Origin: CBDDBX01 sp965225955
GTDB lineage: Bacteria; Acidobacteriota; Aminicenantia; UBA2199
DNA: 64,000 nt
Direction of reading: 5' to 3'
NCBI GenBank assembly: GCA_965225955.1
Contig: CBDDBX010000044.1
Span: 62,001-126,000 of the forward strand
In this document: positions 17,904 through 27,167 of the stretch, one piece after another
Layout of the letters: each line of letters starts with the position of its first letter
Position numbering within the stretch: the stretch's first letter is position 1
The notes under the pieces: generated by a model
Told to the model about the DNA's origin: nothing
The model's input: the letters and a program-made list of their open reading frames with translations, nothing else
Databases searched by the model: none
Made by a program: the position numbers and the translations under genes

Positions 17904-19359
17904 CTATCTTCTCCATACACTCTTTTATCACTTCAAAATCGTCAAAATGTATTGTTTTATCCGCAAAGATCTGATAATCTTCGTGTCCTTTACCAGCTAC
18001 AGCCACACAATCTCCTGGTTCTGCCATTTCAAGAGCCATTGCTATGCCTTTATACCTGTCAGGCTCTACAGAATAGTTACTGAAGCCTTCGGGAAAGCCT
18101 TTGATAATATCTTCTATAATCTCTTCAGGTTTCTCTTTTCTGGGATTATCACTTGTAAGAACTGTATAATCAGCACATTCAGCTGCCACTTTACCCATTC
18201 TTGGTCTTTTGGTCTTATCTTTCTGCCCCCCAGCACCAAATACAAGGATTACCCGTCCTTTTACAATCTCTTTAAGAGATATAAGCAACTTCTCAATTGC
18301 TCCATCAGTGTGTGCATAATCGACTACCACTGAAAATTTATCTGACCATGCACAGTCAAGGCGGCCTTTCACAGGCTTTGCTTCACCAAGTACCCGGCTT
18401 ATAACTTCAAAAGAGATACCACTTGCTACTGCAGAAGCTATTACAGCAAGGAGGTTCATTACATTTATTCTTCCTATCAGAGCAGTTTTAACACTGAATG
18501 TTCCGGCAGGTGTGTTTACAGAAAACTCTGTTCCTTTTACAGTCATCTTCAGATTAAAAGGTCTTACATCAGCATCTTCTTTAAATCCGTAAGTAAGATA
18601 TCTGCATTCAAGAGCTTCTCTGACGCTGTCTATCTCAGCAACTTCACTACTGATAATCGCCCAGCCCTCTTCACCAAGACCTCTCAGAAGCTTAAGCTTT
18701 GCATTAAGATAGTTCTCCATATTTCCGTGAAAATCGAGATGATCACCGGAGAAAGAGGTAAAGATTCCCTGATTAAAGGATATATCTGCAACTCTCCTCA
18801 GCTCAATAGCCACAGAGGAGACCTCCATTACAACACTCTTCTTACCATCAGTTTCTGCTTCCCCCATAAATTTCTGAATATCGGAAGATTCAGGTGTAGT
18901 AAGAGTTGTTCCTGAAGTTCTGGCTCCGCTTTTAACTCCAAGAGTACCAATTACACAGCAGCCATGCCACTCTTCATGAATTCTGCCAAGCAGTTCTGCA
19001 ACTGTGGTTTTCCCGTTTGTACCAGTTACACCAATTACCTCAAGTCTTTCTGACGGGTGATTCCAGAAAGCTGCGGAAGCTCTGCCAAGAGCACGTCTTG
19101 TATCTTTAACCTGAACCCATATAATTCTTCCTTTATATGCTTCATCAGGTGGGTTTTCTGTAATAACAGCCTTTGCTCCAAGAACTATAGCCTCTCTTAA
19201 ATAGGCTATTCCATCAACTTTAAAACCTTTTACAGCAACAAAACAGTTCCCCGGCCTCACCTTCTGCGAATTACAGGTAACTCCTGTTACATCACTCTCC
19301 AGACTGCCACTGGCCTCAACTATATCTATATTAACTAGTAGTTCTTTTAGTTTCTTCAT
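17896..19359 (-). CDS. murE: UDP-MurNAc-L-alanyl-D-glutamate--meso-diaminopimelate ligase
   Basis: 487 aa. It adds the third peptide residue in peptidoglycan synthesis. ATP loop VTGTNGKTT at 111-119, TTPESSD and the FSGDHLDFHG block follow. DNPR at 404-407 is the signature of meso-diaminopimelate-specific MurE enzymes; lysine enzymes carry other residues there. This predicts meso-DAP peptidoglycan, as in most diderms. Its 3' end overlaps murF and its start overlaps the ftsI stop by 4 nt. Confidence 0.96.
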   Translation of the reverse strand: MKKLKELLVNIDIVEASGSLESDVTGVTCNSQKVRPGNCFVAVKGFKVDGIAYLREAIVLGAKAVITENPPDEAYKGRIIWVQVKDTRRALGRASAAFWNHPSERLEVIGVTGTNGKTTVAELLGRIHEEWHGCCVIGTLGVKSGARTSGTTLTTPESSDIQKFMGEAETDGKKSVVMEVSSVAIELRRVADISFNQGIFTSFSGDHLDFHGNMENYLNAKLKLLRGLGEEGWAIISSEVAEIDSVREALECRYLTYGFKEDADVRPFNLKMTVKGTEFSVNTPAGTFSVKTALIGRINVMNLLAVIASAVASGISFEVISRVLGEAKPVKGRLDCAWSDKFSVVVDYAHTDGAIEKLLISLKEIVKGRVILVFGAGGQKDKTKRPRMGKVAAECADYTVLTSDNPRKEKPEEIIEDIIKGFPEGFSNYSVEPDRYKGIAMALEMAEPGDCVAVAGKGHEDYQIFADKTIHFDDFEVIKECMEKIDG

Positions 19360-21065
19360 ATCCTTATATCCGTCTTACTATCCAGTTCAGGATAGATTCT
19401 TAAGTAAATCGCCAGCTTTTCAGCAATACTCTTGAAAAGAGGCGCAGCAACATCACCTCCGTATTTCTTACCTTTTGGTTCATCTATCACAGCAAAAATA
19501 GTTACCCTTGGATTTGAGGCTGGAAAGAATCCCCCAAAAGAGGAGACATACACTCTCCTGTATTTGCGGTTAATTACTTTTTTTGCAGTTCCTGTTTTAC
19601 CTGCAACCTCCATTCCCGGAATGAAAGTTTTCTTACCTGTCCCTCTGCTTACAACCTCTTTCATAATTGAAACCAGTCTGCTCTGAGTACCTCTGGTAAG
19701 CACTTTAACAGGTTTTAAAACACCCTCTGCCCTATCATCAATTCTGGCTACAAGCCGGGGGCTGAAAAGTGTTCCTCCACTTGCGACTGCATTGAAAGCT
19801 CTTGTCATCTGAAGAGGAGTAACAGATAACTCATACCCATGAGCAATATAGGCAATTGAAACTGCACTCCAACGGGAAACAGGTCTCAAAAGCCCTCTCT
19901 CTTCTCCCGATAACATTACTCCGGTTTTCTTTCCAAAACCAAACTCTCTTATTGCTTTATAGTATCTGTTTTTACCCAGTTTTATACCAATCTGGGCCGA
20001 ACCAACATTACTTGAATGGACAAAAATATCTTCAAAAGAGAGAGCTTTATATGAATGGTCATCATATATAGTTCTGTCTTTAAATTTGAAACGACCGTTC
20101 ATACAATCAAAAATCTGCTGAGGATAACAGATCTGATTATTCAAAGCTGAAGCAGCAAGAATTATTTTGAAAGTTGAACCAGGCTCATAAACAAATGAAA
20201 CAGCTCTGTTACGCAGAGCTTCTGATGAACTTTTAAGAAATCTCAATCCTGCAGGGTTATAATCGGGATAGCTTGCCATCGCCAGAAGGTCACCATTATG
20301 ACTATCCATAACAATTACAGAACCACCTTTGGCATTATACTTTGCAACGGTATCTTTTAACTCTTTTTCAACAAAAAACTGAATTGCTGAGTCTATCGTA
20401 AGCCAGACGTCACTACCTTCAAGAGGCTTTGTAATATACTGAAACTGGTACACTTTTCTACGTGCATCCAGCAACATCTGCACCTTACCATCTTTGCCTT
20501 TGATATACTTCTCTGCTCCAAACTCAACACCGTAAGCTCCGACTTCAGCTGAATTAACTCCTCCCAGAATGTGGGATGCCAGTCTACCCTGAGGATACTC
20601 TCTCCTGAACTCTTCCATAAAGAAAAGTGAACTGCCCTCTTTCAGTTCTTTATTATATTTATATAGCTTTTTATACCTTATATTATCGATTTTTCTTTTA
20701 ACAAGAATTATCCTCTGCCCTCTCTTAACTCTCTTTCTCAGTTTTATAAGTTTTGAATATGTTAAACCAAGAGTTTTTTTCAGATAAGTAAGAATACTCA
20801 GAGAATTTTTCTTATCAATATTACTTAGATAGACAGTGTGAGACATAACTGACATTGCCAGAACCTCTCCGTTTCTGTCATATATAGTTCCTCTTTTGGA
20901 GTGCACTTCACTGGTTTTGGAACTATGAGTTTTGACCCTGTTCAGATTTTTATCATATTCAAGAATCTGATGCTTAACCAGAGCGGTGCATACCCACCCT
21001 ACCCACAACAGGATAAACAGAAAAAGAACAAAGGTTCTGCTTCTCTCATTTCTGTTAAGCTTCAT
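19356..21065 (-). CDS. ftsI: Septal class B penicillin-binding protein (transpeptidase)
   Basis: 569 aa. Short cytoplasmic tail, one membrane anchor (about 12-30), the non-penicillin-binding domain with KRGTIYDRNGEVLA, then the transpeptidase: SxxK as STFK (Ser297), SxN as SSN (351-353), and KTG (490-492). It crosslinks septal peptidoglycan with FtsW. No PASTA domain is visible at the C-terminus. I chose the ATG at 21065 (MKLNRNERS) because GAGG precedes it; a TTG four codons upstream lies inside the ftsL end. Confidence 0.95.
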   Translation of the reverse strand: MKLNRNERSRTFVLFLFILLWVGWVCTALVKHQILEYDKNLNRVKTHSSKTSEVHSKRGTIYDRNGEVLAMSVMSHTVYLSNIDKKNSLSILTYLKKTLGLTYSKLIKLRKRVKRGQRIILVKRKIDNIRYKKLYKYNKELKEGSSLFFMEEFRREYPQGRLASHILGGVNSAEVGAYGVEFGAEKYIKGKDGKVQMLLDARRKVYQFQYITKPLEGSDVWLTIDSAIQFFVEKELKDTVAKYNAKGGSVIVMDSHNGDLLAMASYPDYNPAGLRFLKSSSEALRNRAVSFVYEPGSTFKIILAASALNNQICYPQQIFDCMNGRFKFKDRTIYDDHSYKALSFEDIFVHSSNVGSAQIGIKLGKNRYYKAIREFGFGKKTGVMLSGEERGLLRPVSRWSAVSIAYIAHGYELSVTPLQMTRAFNAVASGGTLFSPRLVARIDDRAEGVLKPVKVLTRGTQSRLVSIMKEVVSRGTGKKTFIPGMEVAGKTGTAKKVINRKYRRVYVSSFGGFFPASNPRVTIFAVIDEPKGKKYGGDVAAPLFKSIAEKLAIYLRIYPELDSKTDIRI

Positions 21066-21066
21066 A

Positions 21067-21360
21067 TTAATCCTCAAACACCTTTATTAACTGCTCTGGC
21101 GCGGGATACTGATATCCCAGACGATTTCTTACAATTCTTTCAACTCTCTCAAGTTTAAGAAGAGAGGATTTTTCTGCTCTGAGGCGTCCAAGTTCATCAT
21201 TCAGAATTTTCTCTCTCTGCTTGAGTTCCTGGAGTCTGTAACCAAAATCTATATTTTTCAGATTAAGACTTGAATAGACAAAAAGCACTACGAAAGCCAT
21301 AAACATGATTCCAAGCAGATACCTGCTTACCGGAATGAATGAGGCCTGGGTCTTCTTCAT
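21067..21360 (-). CDS. ftsL: Cell division protein FtsL
   Basis: 97 aa bitopic protein: basic N-terminus, one membrane segment (about 13-31), then a coiled coil (LQELKQREKILNDELGRLRAEKSSLLKLERVE) and a short conserved tail with RIVRNRLGYQYPAPEQLI. This size and plan, together with the position between rsmH and ftsI, identify FtsL, which bridges FtsQ/FtsB to FtsW-FtsI. It overlaps rsmH by 4 nt. Confidence 0.9.
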   Translation of the reverse strand: MKKTQASFIPVSRYLLGIMFMAFVVLFVYSSLNLKNIDFGYRLQELKQREKILNDELGRLRAEKSSLLKLERVERIVRNRLGYQYPAPEQLIKVFED

Positions 21361-22241
21361 GTGACCTCCAGGATTCTCAATTTAGCTGGCTTTGAAGCCG
21401 AATTCTCCCCTACCTCTTCTTCCGATGGTTTTGCCGGAAAAGGCTTAATTATTTTTGCCTTTCCACTACGATCCAGATCACGAAAAAGCCTCTTAATCAT
21501 TCTGTCTTCAGTTGAATGAAAAGTCAGAAAAGCTATTCTTGCTCCACTGGTAAGACGTTCAACACCATCTTTTATGAAATTCTCTACACCTTCAAGCTCT
21601 CTGTTAACAAAAATTCTCAGAGCCTGAAAAACCATTGCTGCAGGATGCACTACCCCACGGGGAACATTACTCCCAAACACCCTTTCTACAATACCCTTTA
21701 ATTGAAATGTTGACTCTATCGGTCCTTTCAATCTTGCTTCTATTATTCTTTTTGCTACAACAGCAGCTCTTTTAACATCACCATATTTCTGGAATATTTC
21801 AGTAAGTTCAGCTTCACGGAAAGTATTAATAACATCACCGGCTGTTATCCCGGAGCTTCTGTCTTTTCTCATATCAAGAGGTGCATCAATATTGTGGGAA
21901 AAACCTCTGTCTTCCCCCCACATCTGAAACATTGAGATACCAGGATCCACAACAACGCCGCCTACTGAGTCCCAATTGATCTCATCACTTTCAAATGCTT
22001 TAGTAAAATTCAGATTAATCAGCTCAACTCTATTTCCGAATTCTTCAAGATTTTTACCGGCTATAGCAAGACTCTCATTATCTACATCAAGAGCAATTAC
22101 CCTGACTTCAGGCACAGCCCGTAGTATTTCAGCTGTGTGCCCCCCCATTCCACAGGTACAGTCCACTACCACGGGAAGAGCAGGATTACTCATCGCAGCG
22201 GTTATCTCTCTATTCATTACCGGGTAGTGCTTTTGCTTCAT
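21357..22241 (-). CDS. rsmH: 16S rRNA (cytosine(1402)-N4)-methyltransferase
   Basis: 294 aa. RsmH (MraW) methylates N4 of C1402 in the ribosomal P site using S-adenosylmethionine. N-terminal HYPVMNREI fits the family start, VVDCTCGMGGHTAEIL is the SAM loop, and FLTFHSTEDRMIKRLFRD is the usual C-terminal block. The start at 22241 lies 32 nt inside mraZ in another frame and has AAGG upstream; a later ATG at 22217 would lose the HxPVM motif. Confidence 0.95.
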   Translation of the reverse strand: MKQKHYPVMNREITAAMSNPALPVVVDCTCGMGGHTAEILRAVPEVRVIALDVDNESLAIAGKNLEEFGNRVELINLNFTKAFESDEINWDSVGGVVVDPGISMFQMWGEDRGFSHNIDAPLDMRKDRSSGITAGDVINTFREAELTEIFQKYGDVKRAAVVAKRIIEARLKGPIESTFQLKGIVERVFGSNVPRGVVHPAAMVFQALRIFVNRELEGVENFIKDGVERLTSGARIAFLTFHSTEDRMIKRLFRDLDRSGKAKIIKPFPAKPSEEEVGENSASKPAKLRILEVT

Positions 22242-22701
22242 TTATTATCCTTGAAACTCTATGTAGTTTTTCTTTGCTGTACTTTTCACCAAGCTCACCA
22301 GCTTTAAAGAGCTCTTTATTCCATGCAACCAGATGATTACCTTTACCAAAGATCAGAACTGTCTCTTCAAGCTGACCCTCTTTTCTGAGGTCAGTGGGAA
22401 TAAGGAGCCGGCCTTTTGAATCAATTTCTGTCTCTGTGCCCCAGTAACTTAATCTGGTTATAAACTCATCAACATCTGGATCCCAGGAGCCGAGATTCTC
22501 AAATTTTTCTTCCATTTCTTCCCAGACCGGGAGTGGATAGATCATTGCTGAGTCGCCGTTTATGGAGGTTATGAACACTTCACGTTTTGAGGAATCATCG
22601 AACACAGAGAGGAATTTTGCGGGAATTTTTACTCTTCCCCGATCATCCATTCTGGCGTCGTAACTTCCTCTAAATCTTCCAGTCATCCCACTGCGTCCCA
22701 T
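22210..22701 (-). CDS. mraZ: Transcriptional regulator MraZ
   Basis: 163 aa. Two AbrB-like repeats: RFRGSYDARMDDRGRVKIPAKF near the start and SYWGTETEIDSKGRLLIPTDLR near 90-112, each with the D-x-(R/K)-G-R-(V/L)-x-I-P signature. MraZ proteins bind repeats upstream of the dcw cluster and repress it, so autoregulation is likely. The start is uncertain: ATG 22701 follows GGGAGG very closely, and ATG 22686 (MTGRFRG) also fits. The upstream TTG at 22743 is a -35 box, not a start. First gene of the cluster. Confidence 0.93.
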   Translation of the reverse strand: MGRSGMTGRFRGSYDARMDDRGRVKIPAKFLSVFDDSSKREVFITSINGDSAMIYPLPVWEEMEEKFENLGSWDPDVDEFITRLSYWGTETEIDSKGRLLIPTDLRKEGQLEETVLIFGKGNHLVAWNKELFKAGELGEKYSKEKLHRVSRIINEAKALPGNE

Positions 22702-22713
22702 TTCCTCCCACTT

Positions 22714-22743
22714 ATAATAATATATAATATATCTAAAAGTCAA
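22714..22743 (-). promoter_or_regulatory. Promoter of the mraZ/dcw operon
   Basis: Minus strand TTGACT (22743-22738), 18-bp spacer, TATTAT (22719-22714). Transcription would begin about 22708-22707, so only 6-20 nt precede the possible mraZ starts. It is divergent from the nrdJ promoter about 40 bp away. Confidence 0.6.
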
Positions 22744-22783
22744 GAAATCATTAGTAAATCATTTTTATTTTTTGAAAAAAGAC

Positions 22784-22812
22784 TTGACACACCATATATA
22801 GTGTACTAAGAT
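22784..22812 (+). promoter_or_regulatory. nrdJ promoter with an NrdR box in its spacer
   Basis: TTGACA (22784-22789), 17-bp spacer, TAAGAT (22807-22812). The spacer is occupied by ACACCATATATAGTGT (22789-22804), which agrees with the NrdR-box consensus acaCwAtATaTwGtgt at all but one position. NrdR bound there would block RNA polymerase. The usual second box about three helical turns away is not obvious. Confidence 0.75.
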
Positions 22813-22841
22813 TTCATTCGAACTAAATACAAGGAGATTAT

Positions 22842-24932
22842 ATGTCAACGAAACCGTTTACTGATAATGCTTTAAGAATACTGGAAGCCAGATATTTTAA
22901 AAAAGATAGAGAAGGTAATTTACTGGAAACAAAACCTGAGCAGCTCTTTAAAAGAGTAGCCGAATTTATTGCAGGAGCAGAAAAAACAGAAGAGCTCAAA
23001 AAAGAGTGGAGCAGAACTTTCTACGAAATGATGATAGAAAGAGATTTTATGCCAAACTCCCCAACCCTAACAGGAGCCGGTAGAGACATGTGCCTCTCAG
23101 CATGTTTTGTTCTTCCTATTGAAGACTCACTGGAAGGAATCTTTGAATCTGTCAAAAATGCAGCTATGGTCCACAAAGAGGGCGGTGGAACAGGATTTGA
23201 TTTCTCCGGCATCAGACCTAAAGGCAGTTTTGTAAAAAAGACCCAGGGAATAGCTTCAGGCCCCATCTCCTTTCTGAATGTTATTGACGCTGGTACAGAG
23301 GCAGTTAAACAGGGTGGCACAAGAAGAGGCGCCAACATGGGAGTTCTCAGAGTAGATCATCCGGATATCAGAGAATTCATCACAATGAAGCTGGACGGAA
23401 CCTCTGCACAGAACTTCAATATCTCTGTAGCCATAACAGAAAAATTCATCAAAGCAGTTGAAAAAAGCAGCACTTATGAGCTGATTGATCCTTCAACCGG
23501 CAAAAAAACATTAGACGAGAATGCCACTGAGATCTTTGAAATGATTGTTGATTCAGCATGGAAAAACGGAGATCCCGGCCTTATATTCATTGATGAAGTA
23601 AACAGACTCAACCCAACAAAAGATCAGGGTCCTATTGCTGCAACAAATCCTTGTGGTGAACAGCCACTTCACCCCTTTGAAGCCTGTAATCTTGGTTCAA
23701 TTAATCTCTCAAAATATTACAAAAAAGGAGAAAAGGATAATTTTGACTGGAAAAGGTTTAAGAAAACCATTATCTCCGGTGTTAGATTTCTTGACAATGT
23801 AATAGAAGTAAACAAATATCCCCTTCAGCAGATAACCGACATTGCTATAGCAAACCGCCGTATTGGTCTCGGTGTTATGGGATTTGCAGATCTTCTACTC
23901 ATGAATGGAATTAAATATGATACAACTGAAGCCAGGGATCTTGGAAAAAAAATATCAGGTTTCCTTAAGGAAGAAGCTGTTAAAGCATCTTCAAAACTGG
24001 GTGAAGATCGCGGTAACTTCCCCAATATTGAAAAGTCCATATATAAAGGCAAGACAATGAGAAATGCCTCAGTTCTGACAGTTGCCCCCACAGGAACAAT
24101 TTCCAGAATTGCCGGCTGCTCATCAAGTATTGAACCGATTTTTGCCTTCAAAGTAGTTTCAAAAATCCTGGATACAGAAATAAAGGACATCCACCCTATC
24201 TTTGAGAAGTGGGAAGAAGCAAATCCAGGGGCAACTCAGCCTGACTACTTCATTACAGCTCAGGAAATTTCACCTGACAACCATATAAAAATGCAGGAAA
24301 TATTCCAGGAGAATACTGACAGTGCGGTTTCAAAAACCATTAACTTCCCAAACTCCGCAACAAAAGAAGATATTGCTGATGCGTACAGGCAGGCCTTCAG
24401 AATGAACATCAAAGGCATAACTGTCTATCGTGATGGCTGCAGAGCACTTCAGGTTCTCAATACAGCTCCGACAGAGACAAATCCACACCCTCAAAGCCGC
24501 CCGGACCAGCTGCCCTCAACAACTCACAGAATCACAACAGGTCTTGGTAAACTCTACATAACAATATCCTACTTTAATCAGAAACCTTTTGAAGTTTTCT
24601 GTTCAATTGGTAAAAGCGGATACTCAACAATGGCTGACGCAGAGGCGATTGGAAGACTGATATCCATGGCTCTTCGTACAGGAATATCAACTGAGGACGT
24701 AATCAGACAGCTGAAAGGTATTGGTGGCGCAGATCCTACATTCCATAATGGTAGACTGATCCATTCAATTCCAGATGCTATAGCTCATGTTCTTGAGAGT
24801 CAGACAGGCGAGGTTGAAATAAACAGACAGGACCTTAACACCATTGCCTGTCCGGTATGTGGTGCAGAGCTTCCAGATGAAAAATGCCCTACATGTCCAA
24901 ACTGCGCATGGACCAAATGCGGCAGCCTCTGA
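22842..24932 (+). CDS. nrdJ: Adenosylcobalamin-dependent (class II) ribonucleotide reductase
   Basis: 696 aa. Reduces ribonucleotides to deoxyribonucleotides with adenosylcobalamin and without oxygen, so it works aerobically and anaerobically. Visible: CLSACFVLP near 84-92, GGGTGFDFSGIRPKGS, the catalytic loop NPCGEQPL near 267-274 (radical Cys and Glu), VAPTGTISRIAGCSSSIEP, and a C-terminal zinc ribbon with several CxxC pairs (CPVC, CPTC, CPNC), of which the last probably delivers reducing power. Its ATG has AAGGAG 6 nt upstream. No other ribonucleotide reductase is in the window. Confidence 0.96.
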   Translation: MSTKPFTDNALRILEARYFKKDREGNLLETKPEQLFKRVAEFIAGAEKTEELKKEWSRTFYEMMIERDFMPNSPTLTGAGRDMCLSACFVLPIEDSLEGIFESVKNAAMVHKEGGGTGFDFSGIRPKGSFVKKTQGIASGPISFLNVIDAGTEAVKQGGTRRGANMGVLRVDHPDIREFITMKLDGTSAQNFNISVAITEKFIKAVEKSSTYELIDPSTGKKTLDENATEIFEMIVDSAWKNGDPGLIFIDEVNRLNPTKDQGPIAATNPCGEQPLHPFEACNLGSINLSKYYKKGEKDNFDWKRFKKTIISGVRFLDNVIEVNKYPLQQITDIAIANRRIGLGVMGFADLLLMNGIKYDTTEARDLGKKISGFLKEEAVKASSKLGEDRGNFPNIEKSIYKGKTMRNASVLTVAPTGTISRIAGCSSSIEPIFAFKVVSKILDTEIKDIHPIFEKWEEANPGATQPDYFITAQEISPDNHIKMQEIFQENTDSAVSKTINFPNSATKEDIADAYRQAFRMNIKGITVYRDGCRALQVLNTAPTETNPHPQSRPDQLPSTTHRITTGLGKLYITISYFNQKPFEVFCSIGKSGYSTMADAEAIGRLISMALRTGISTEDVIRQLKGIGGADPTFHNGRLIHSIPDAIAHVLESQTGEVEINRQDLNTIACPVCGAELPDEKCPTCPNCAWTKCGSL

Positions 24933-24958
24933 TTGCAAAAGACCTCTTTTTACTATAG

Positions 24959-24986
24959 AATTACCTGTTGCACTAAGCAGGTAATT
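24959..24986 (+). other. Hairpin directly before the 24989 start codon
   Basis: Perfect 9-bp arms AATTACCTG / CAGGTAATT with a 10-nt loop, ending 2 nt before the ATG. It holds the only Shine-Dalgarno-like bases (AGGT) of the next gene in its right arm. It could limit its translation, be a protein-binding dyad, or end nrdJ transcription; there is no U-tract. Confidence 0.45.
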
Positions 24987-24988
24987 TA

Positions 24989-26182
24989 ATGACAGAAAAC
25001 GAAAACATAAAAAAAGGGCTGCCTTCAGTAGCCCTTATTTCCGATGAGAGGTTCCCCTTTCACGGCACAAATACCCAGCAGGTAATTAAAAACGTAAGCT
25101 CTCTTACTGAAGCCGGGCTTCCGGTTGAACTGATAATACCGGTTCAGAGCAGAGGGTTTTTCAAAAGAGGGTATAAAGTTACAGAAGAGATATGCAACTA
25201 CTATAATGTACCTCAAAGTCTGAAAGTTAAAACAATATTCACTATTCCCGCAGGCAGAACAAGACTAGAGAAGTTTACACATGCAGTGGCAGCGCCTATT
25301 TACACTCTTTTCAAAAAGACTGAAATCATCTACACAAGAAATGAGTATACAACCCTGGTGGCTGCACTACTGGGGCAAAATGTTATTTTTGAAACCTACC
25401 GGCTACTTGGAGATGAGTACCCCAGATTAATGAAGATGGCATCAAAACTGGCCAGAAGGAAAAATTTCCTGGGCATGATACTGCACAGTAAACTATCAGC
25501 AGATTCAATGGCAAGAGCAGGCATACCTGAAGAAAAACTTCTTCCCTGTCACAATGGTTTTGATCCATCTGACGTAATACCACGTCTCAGCAAAGATGAA
25601 GCAAGAGTAAAAACCGGGCTTCCCCGGAATAAAAAGCTTGTAGTATATACCGGCAATATGCAGAAAAACAAGAGCATAGAGAGTGTCATTGATATTGCTG
25701 CATTAACAGAAGAGGCCCATTTTGTCCTTGTAGGAGGCAGGCCGGAAGATATACAGAGGCTATCTGATTATGCCGCCAGCCTGAATGTAACAAACGTCGC
25801 CTTTACCGGTCACAAACCAATAACAGATGTTTCCATGTATCTGTATGCTGCTGATATCCTTCTTATACCTACAGTATCAGCTCCTCTTCAGAACTACGGC
25901 AGAACAGTACTTCCCTTCAAAACATTTCTCTACGTTGCTATAGGCAGACCCATTGTAGCTCCCGACCTTCCTGATGTAGGCGAGATACTTAATAACAGGG
26001 AGAATGCTCTGCTTGTAGAACCAGATTCCCCTGACAAATCATCTGAAGCTATAAAAGATATACTTAACTCCCCTACTCTTGCAGAAACGATATCAGAAAA
26101 CTCCCTGAAAACAGCTGATTCTCTTACATGGGAGAGCAGAGCTGCCAGAATAATCGGATGGATTCAAAAAATTTATGAATAA
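24989..26182 (+). CDS. Glycosyltransferase, GT-B fold, family 4-like
   Basis: 397 aa, two Rossmann-like halves. N-terminal PFHGTNTQQVIKNVSSLTEAG resembles the G-x-x-x acceptor loop of GT4 enzymes. The C-terminal half has LVVYTGNMQKNKSIESVIDI, FVLVGGRPED and VAFTGHKPITDVSMYLYAADILLIP, the usual donor-site blocks, and ends with LPDVGEILNNRENALLVEPDSP in place of the E-x7-E signature. Sugar and acceptor are unknown. Its stop overlaps the next gene, a flippase-like membrane protein, by 8 nt, so the pair probably acts on a lipid-linked or envelope glycan. Confidence 0.82.
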   Translation: MTENENIKKGLPSVALISDERFPFHGTNTQQVIKNVSSLTEAGLPVELIIPVQSRGFFKRGYKVTEEICNYYNVPQSLKVKTIFTIPAGRTRLEKFTHAVAAPIYTLFKKTEIIYTRNEYTTLVAALLGQNVIFETYRLLGDEYPRLMKMASKLARRKNFLGMILHSKLSADSMARAGIPEEKLLPCHNGFDPSDVIPRLSKDEARVKTGLPRNKKLVVYTGNMQKNKSIESVIDIAALTEEAHFVLVGGRPEDIQRLSDYAASLNVTNVAFTGHKPITDVSMYLYAADILLIPTVSAPLQNYGRTVLPFKTFLYVAIGRPIVAPDLPDVGEILNNRENALLVEPDSPDKSSEAIKDILNSPTLAETISENSLKTADSLTWESRAARIIGWIQKIYE

Positions 26183-27167
26183 CAAATTAAAAAAACTCCC
26201 CGTTAAAAATATATTCTTTTTCATAGGCATAGGATTCTTTTTCTACCTTATACACAGTTTAGGCTGGAATACCCTTGCTGATCAGCTACTTAAAATAAAG
26301 TACCATTTTATACCAATACTACTGATAGCTCTTGGATGGCACATGTCCCACACATTTGCATGGGGCATCATTCTTCATGGTTTTGGTCACAAAACCTCTT
26401 TCTACAACATCTTCCGCCTGAAGATTATCAGTGAAGCTGTTAATATGGTAGCTCCTGCAGCCAACATTGGTGGTGATTCAGTAAGAGCCTTTATGATGAA
26501 ATCTGAAATTCCTCTTGATCAGGGCATTCCGGGAGTTATGATTGATAAAACCATAGATTATATTGCCAGAATGCTGTTTATAACTGCCGGCCTGGTTATT
26601 ACAATATATTTCATAGAGATCCCGGACAGCTGGATCACTGCAAGCACAATGTGCCTTATAGTAATATTTATAAGCAACACTATTCTGGTATCAATTCAGA
26701 TTAAAGGTCTTTCAGGGGCTCTTATGAAGATTTCCAGAATTATTCCCCCTCTTAACAGGTACCTTGCAGGAAAACAGAGTAAGCTAAGCTCTGTGGACAG
26801 TAATGTTAAAGACTACTACCTTAACAAAAAAGGAAGAATTGCCTTTGCCACTCTGTTTCACATAACCGGAAGAATTTTAGGGGTCTTTGAAATCTACTAC
26901 ATTCTGAATATTCTTGATATACCGGTAGATTTCCTGGGAGCCTTCTTTATTGCCTCGATAGCCAATATTGTTCAGAGTATCTTTTTCCTTATCCCCGGTC
27001 AGTGGGGAGTTTCTGAAAGTGTTCAGGGAATGCTGCTGGATATTCTGGGTTTTACTGCATCTGCCGGAATCAGTCTGGGAATAATTCGCAGAATAAGAAG
27101 AATATTCTACATGGGACTTGGAATGATATTTCTTAAGATAGCTAAGCAGCAGGAGAACAGACACTAA
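26175..27167 (+). CDS. Flippase-like membrane protein (UPF0104 / LPG-synthase TM family)
   Basis: 330 aa with about seven to eight membrane segments (for example 13-28, 42-62, 130-150, 155-173, 245-275 and 295-322). The pattern AANIGGDSVRAFMMK near 95-109 and FFLIPGQWGVSESVQGMLL near 273-291 match the UPF0104/lysylphosphatidylglycerol-synthase membrane domain. The MprF aminoacyl-transferase domain is absent, so lipid transport or glycolipid work is more likely than lysinylation. It is coupled to the glycosyltransferase upstream. Confidence 0.8.
   Translation: MNNKLKKLPVKNIFFFIGIGFFFYLIHSLGWNTLADQLLKIKYHFIPILLIALGWHMSHTFAWGIILHGFGHKTSFYNIFRLKIISEAVNMVAPAANIGGDSVRAFMMKSEIPLDQGIPGVMIDKTIDYIARMLFITAGLVITIYFIEIPDSWITASTMCLIVIFISNTILVSIQIKGLSGALMKISRIIPPLNRYLAGKQSKLSSVDSNVKDYYLNKKGRIAFATLFHITGRILGVFEIYYILNILDIPVDFLGAFFIASIANIVQSIFFLIPGQWGVSESVQGMLLDILGFTASAGISLGIIRRIRRIFYMGLGMIFLKIAKQQENRH

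Noticed and set aside
22813..22841. Cobalamin riboswitch before the B12-dependent nrdJ
   Set aside because: The leader is only about 25 nt, far too short, and no B12-box-like sequence is present.
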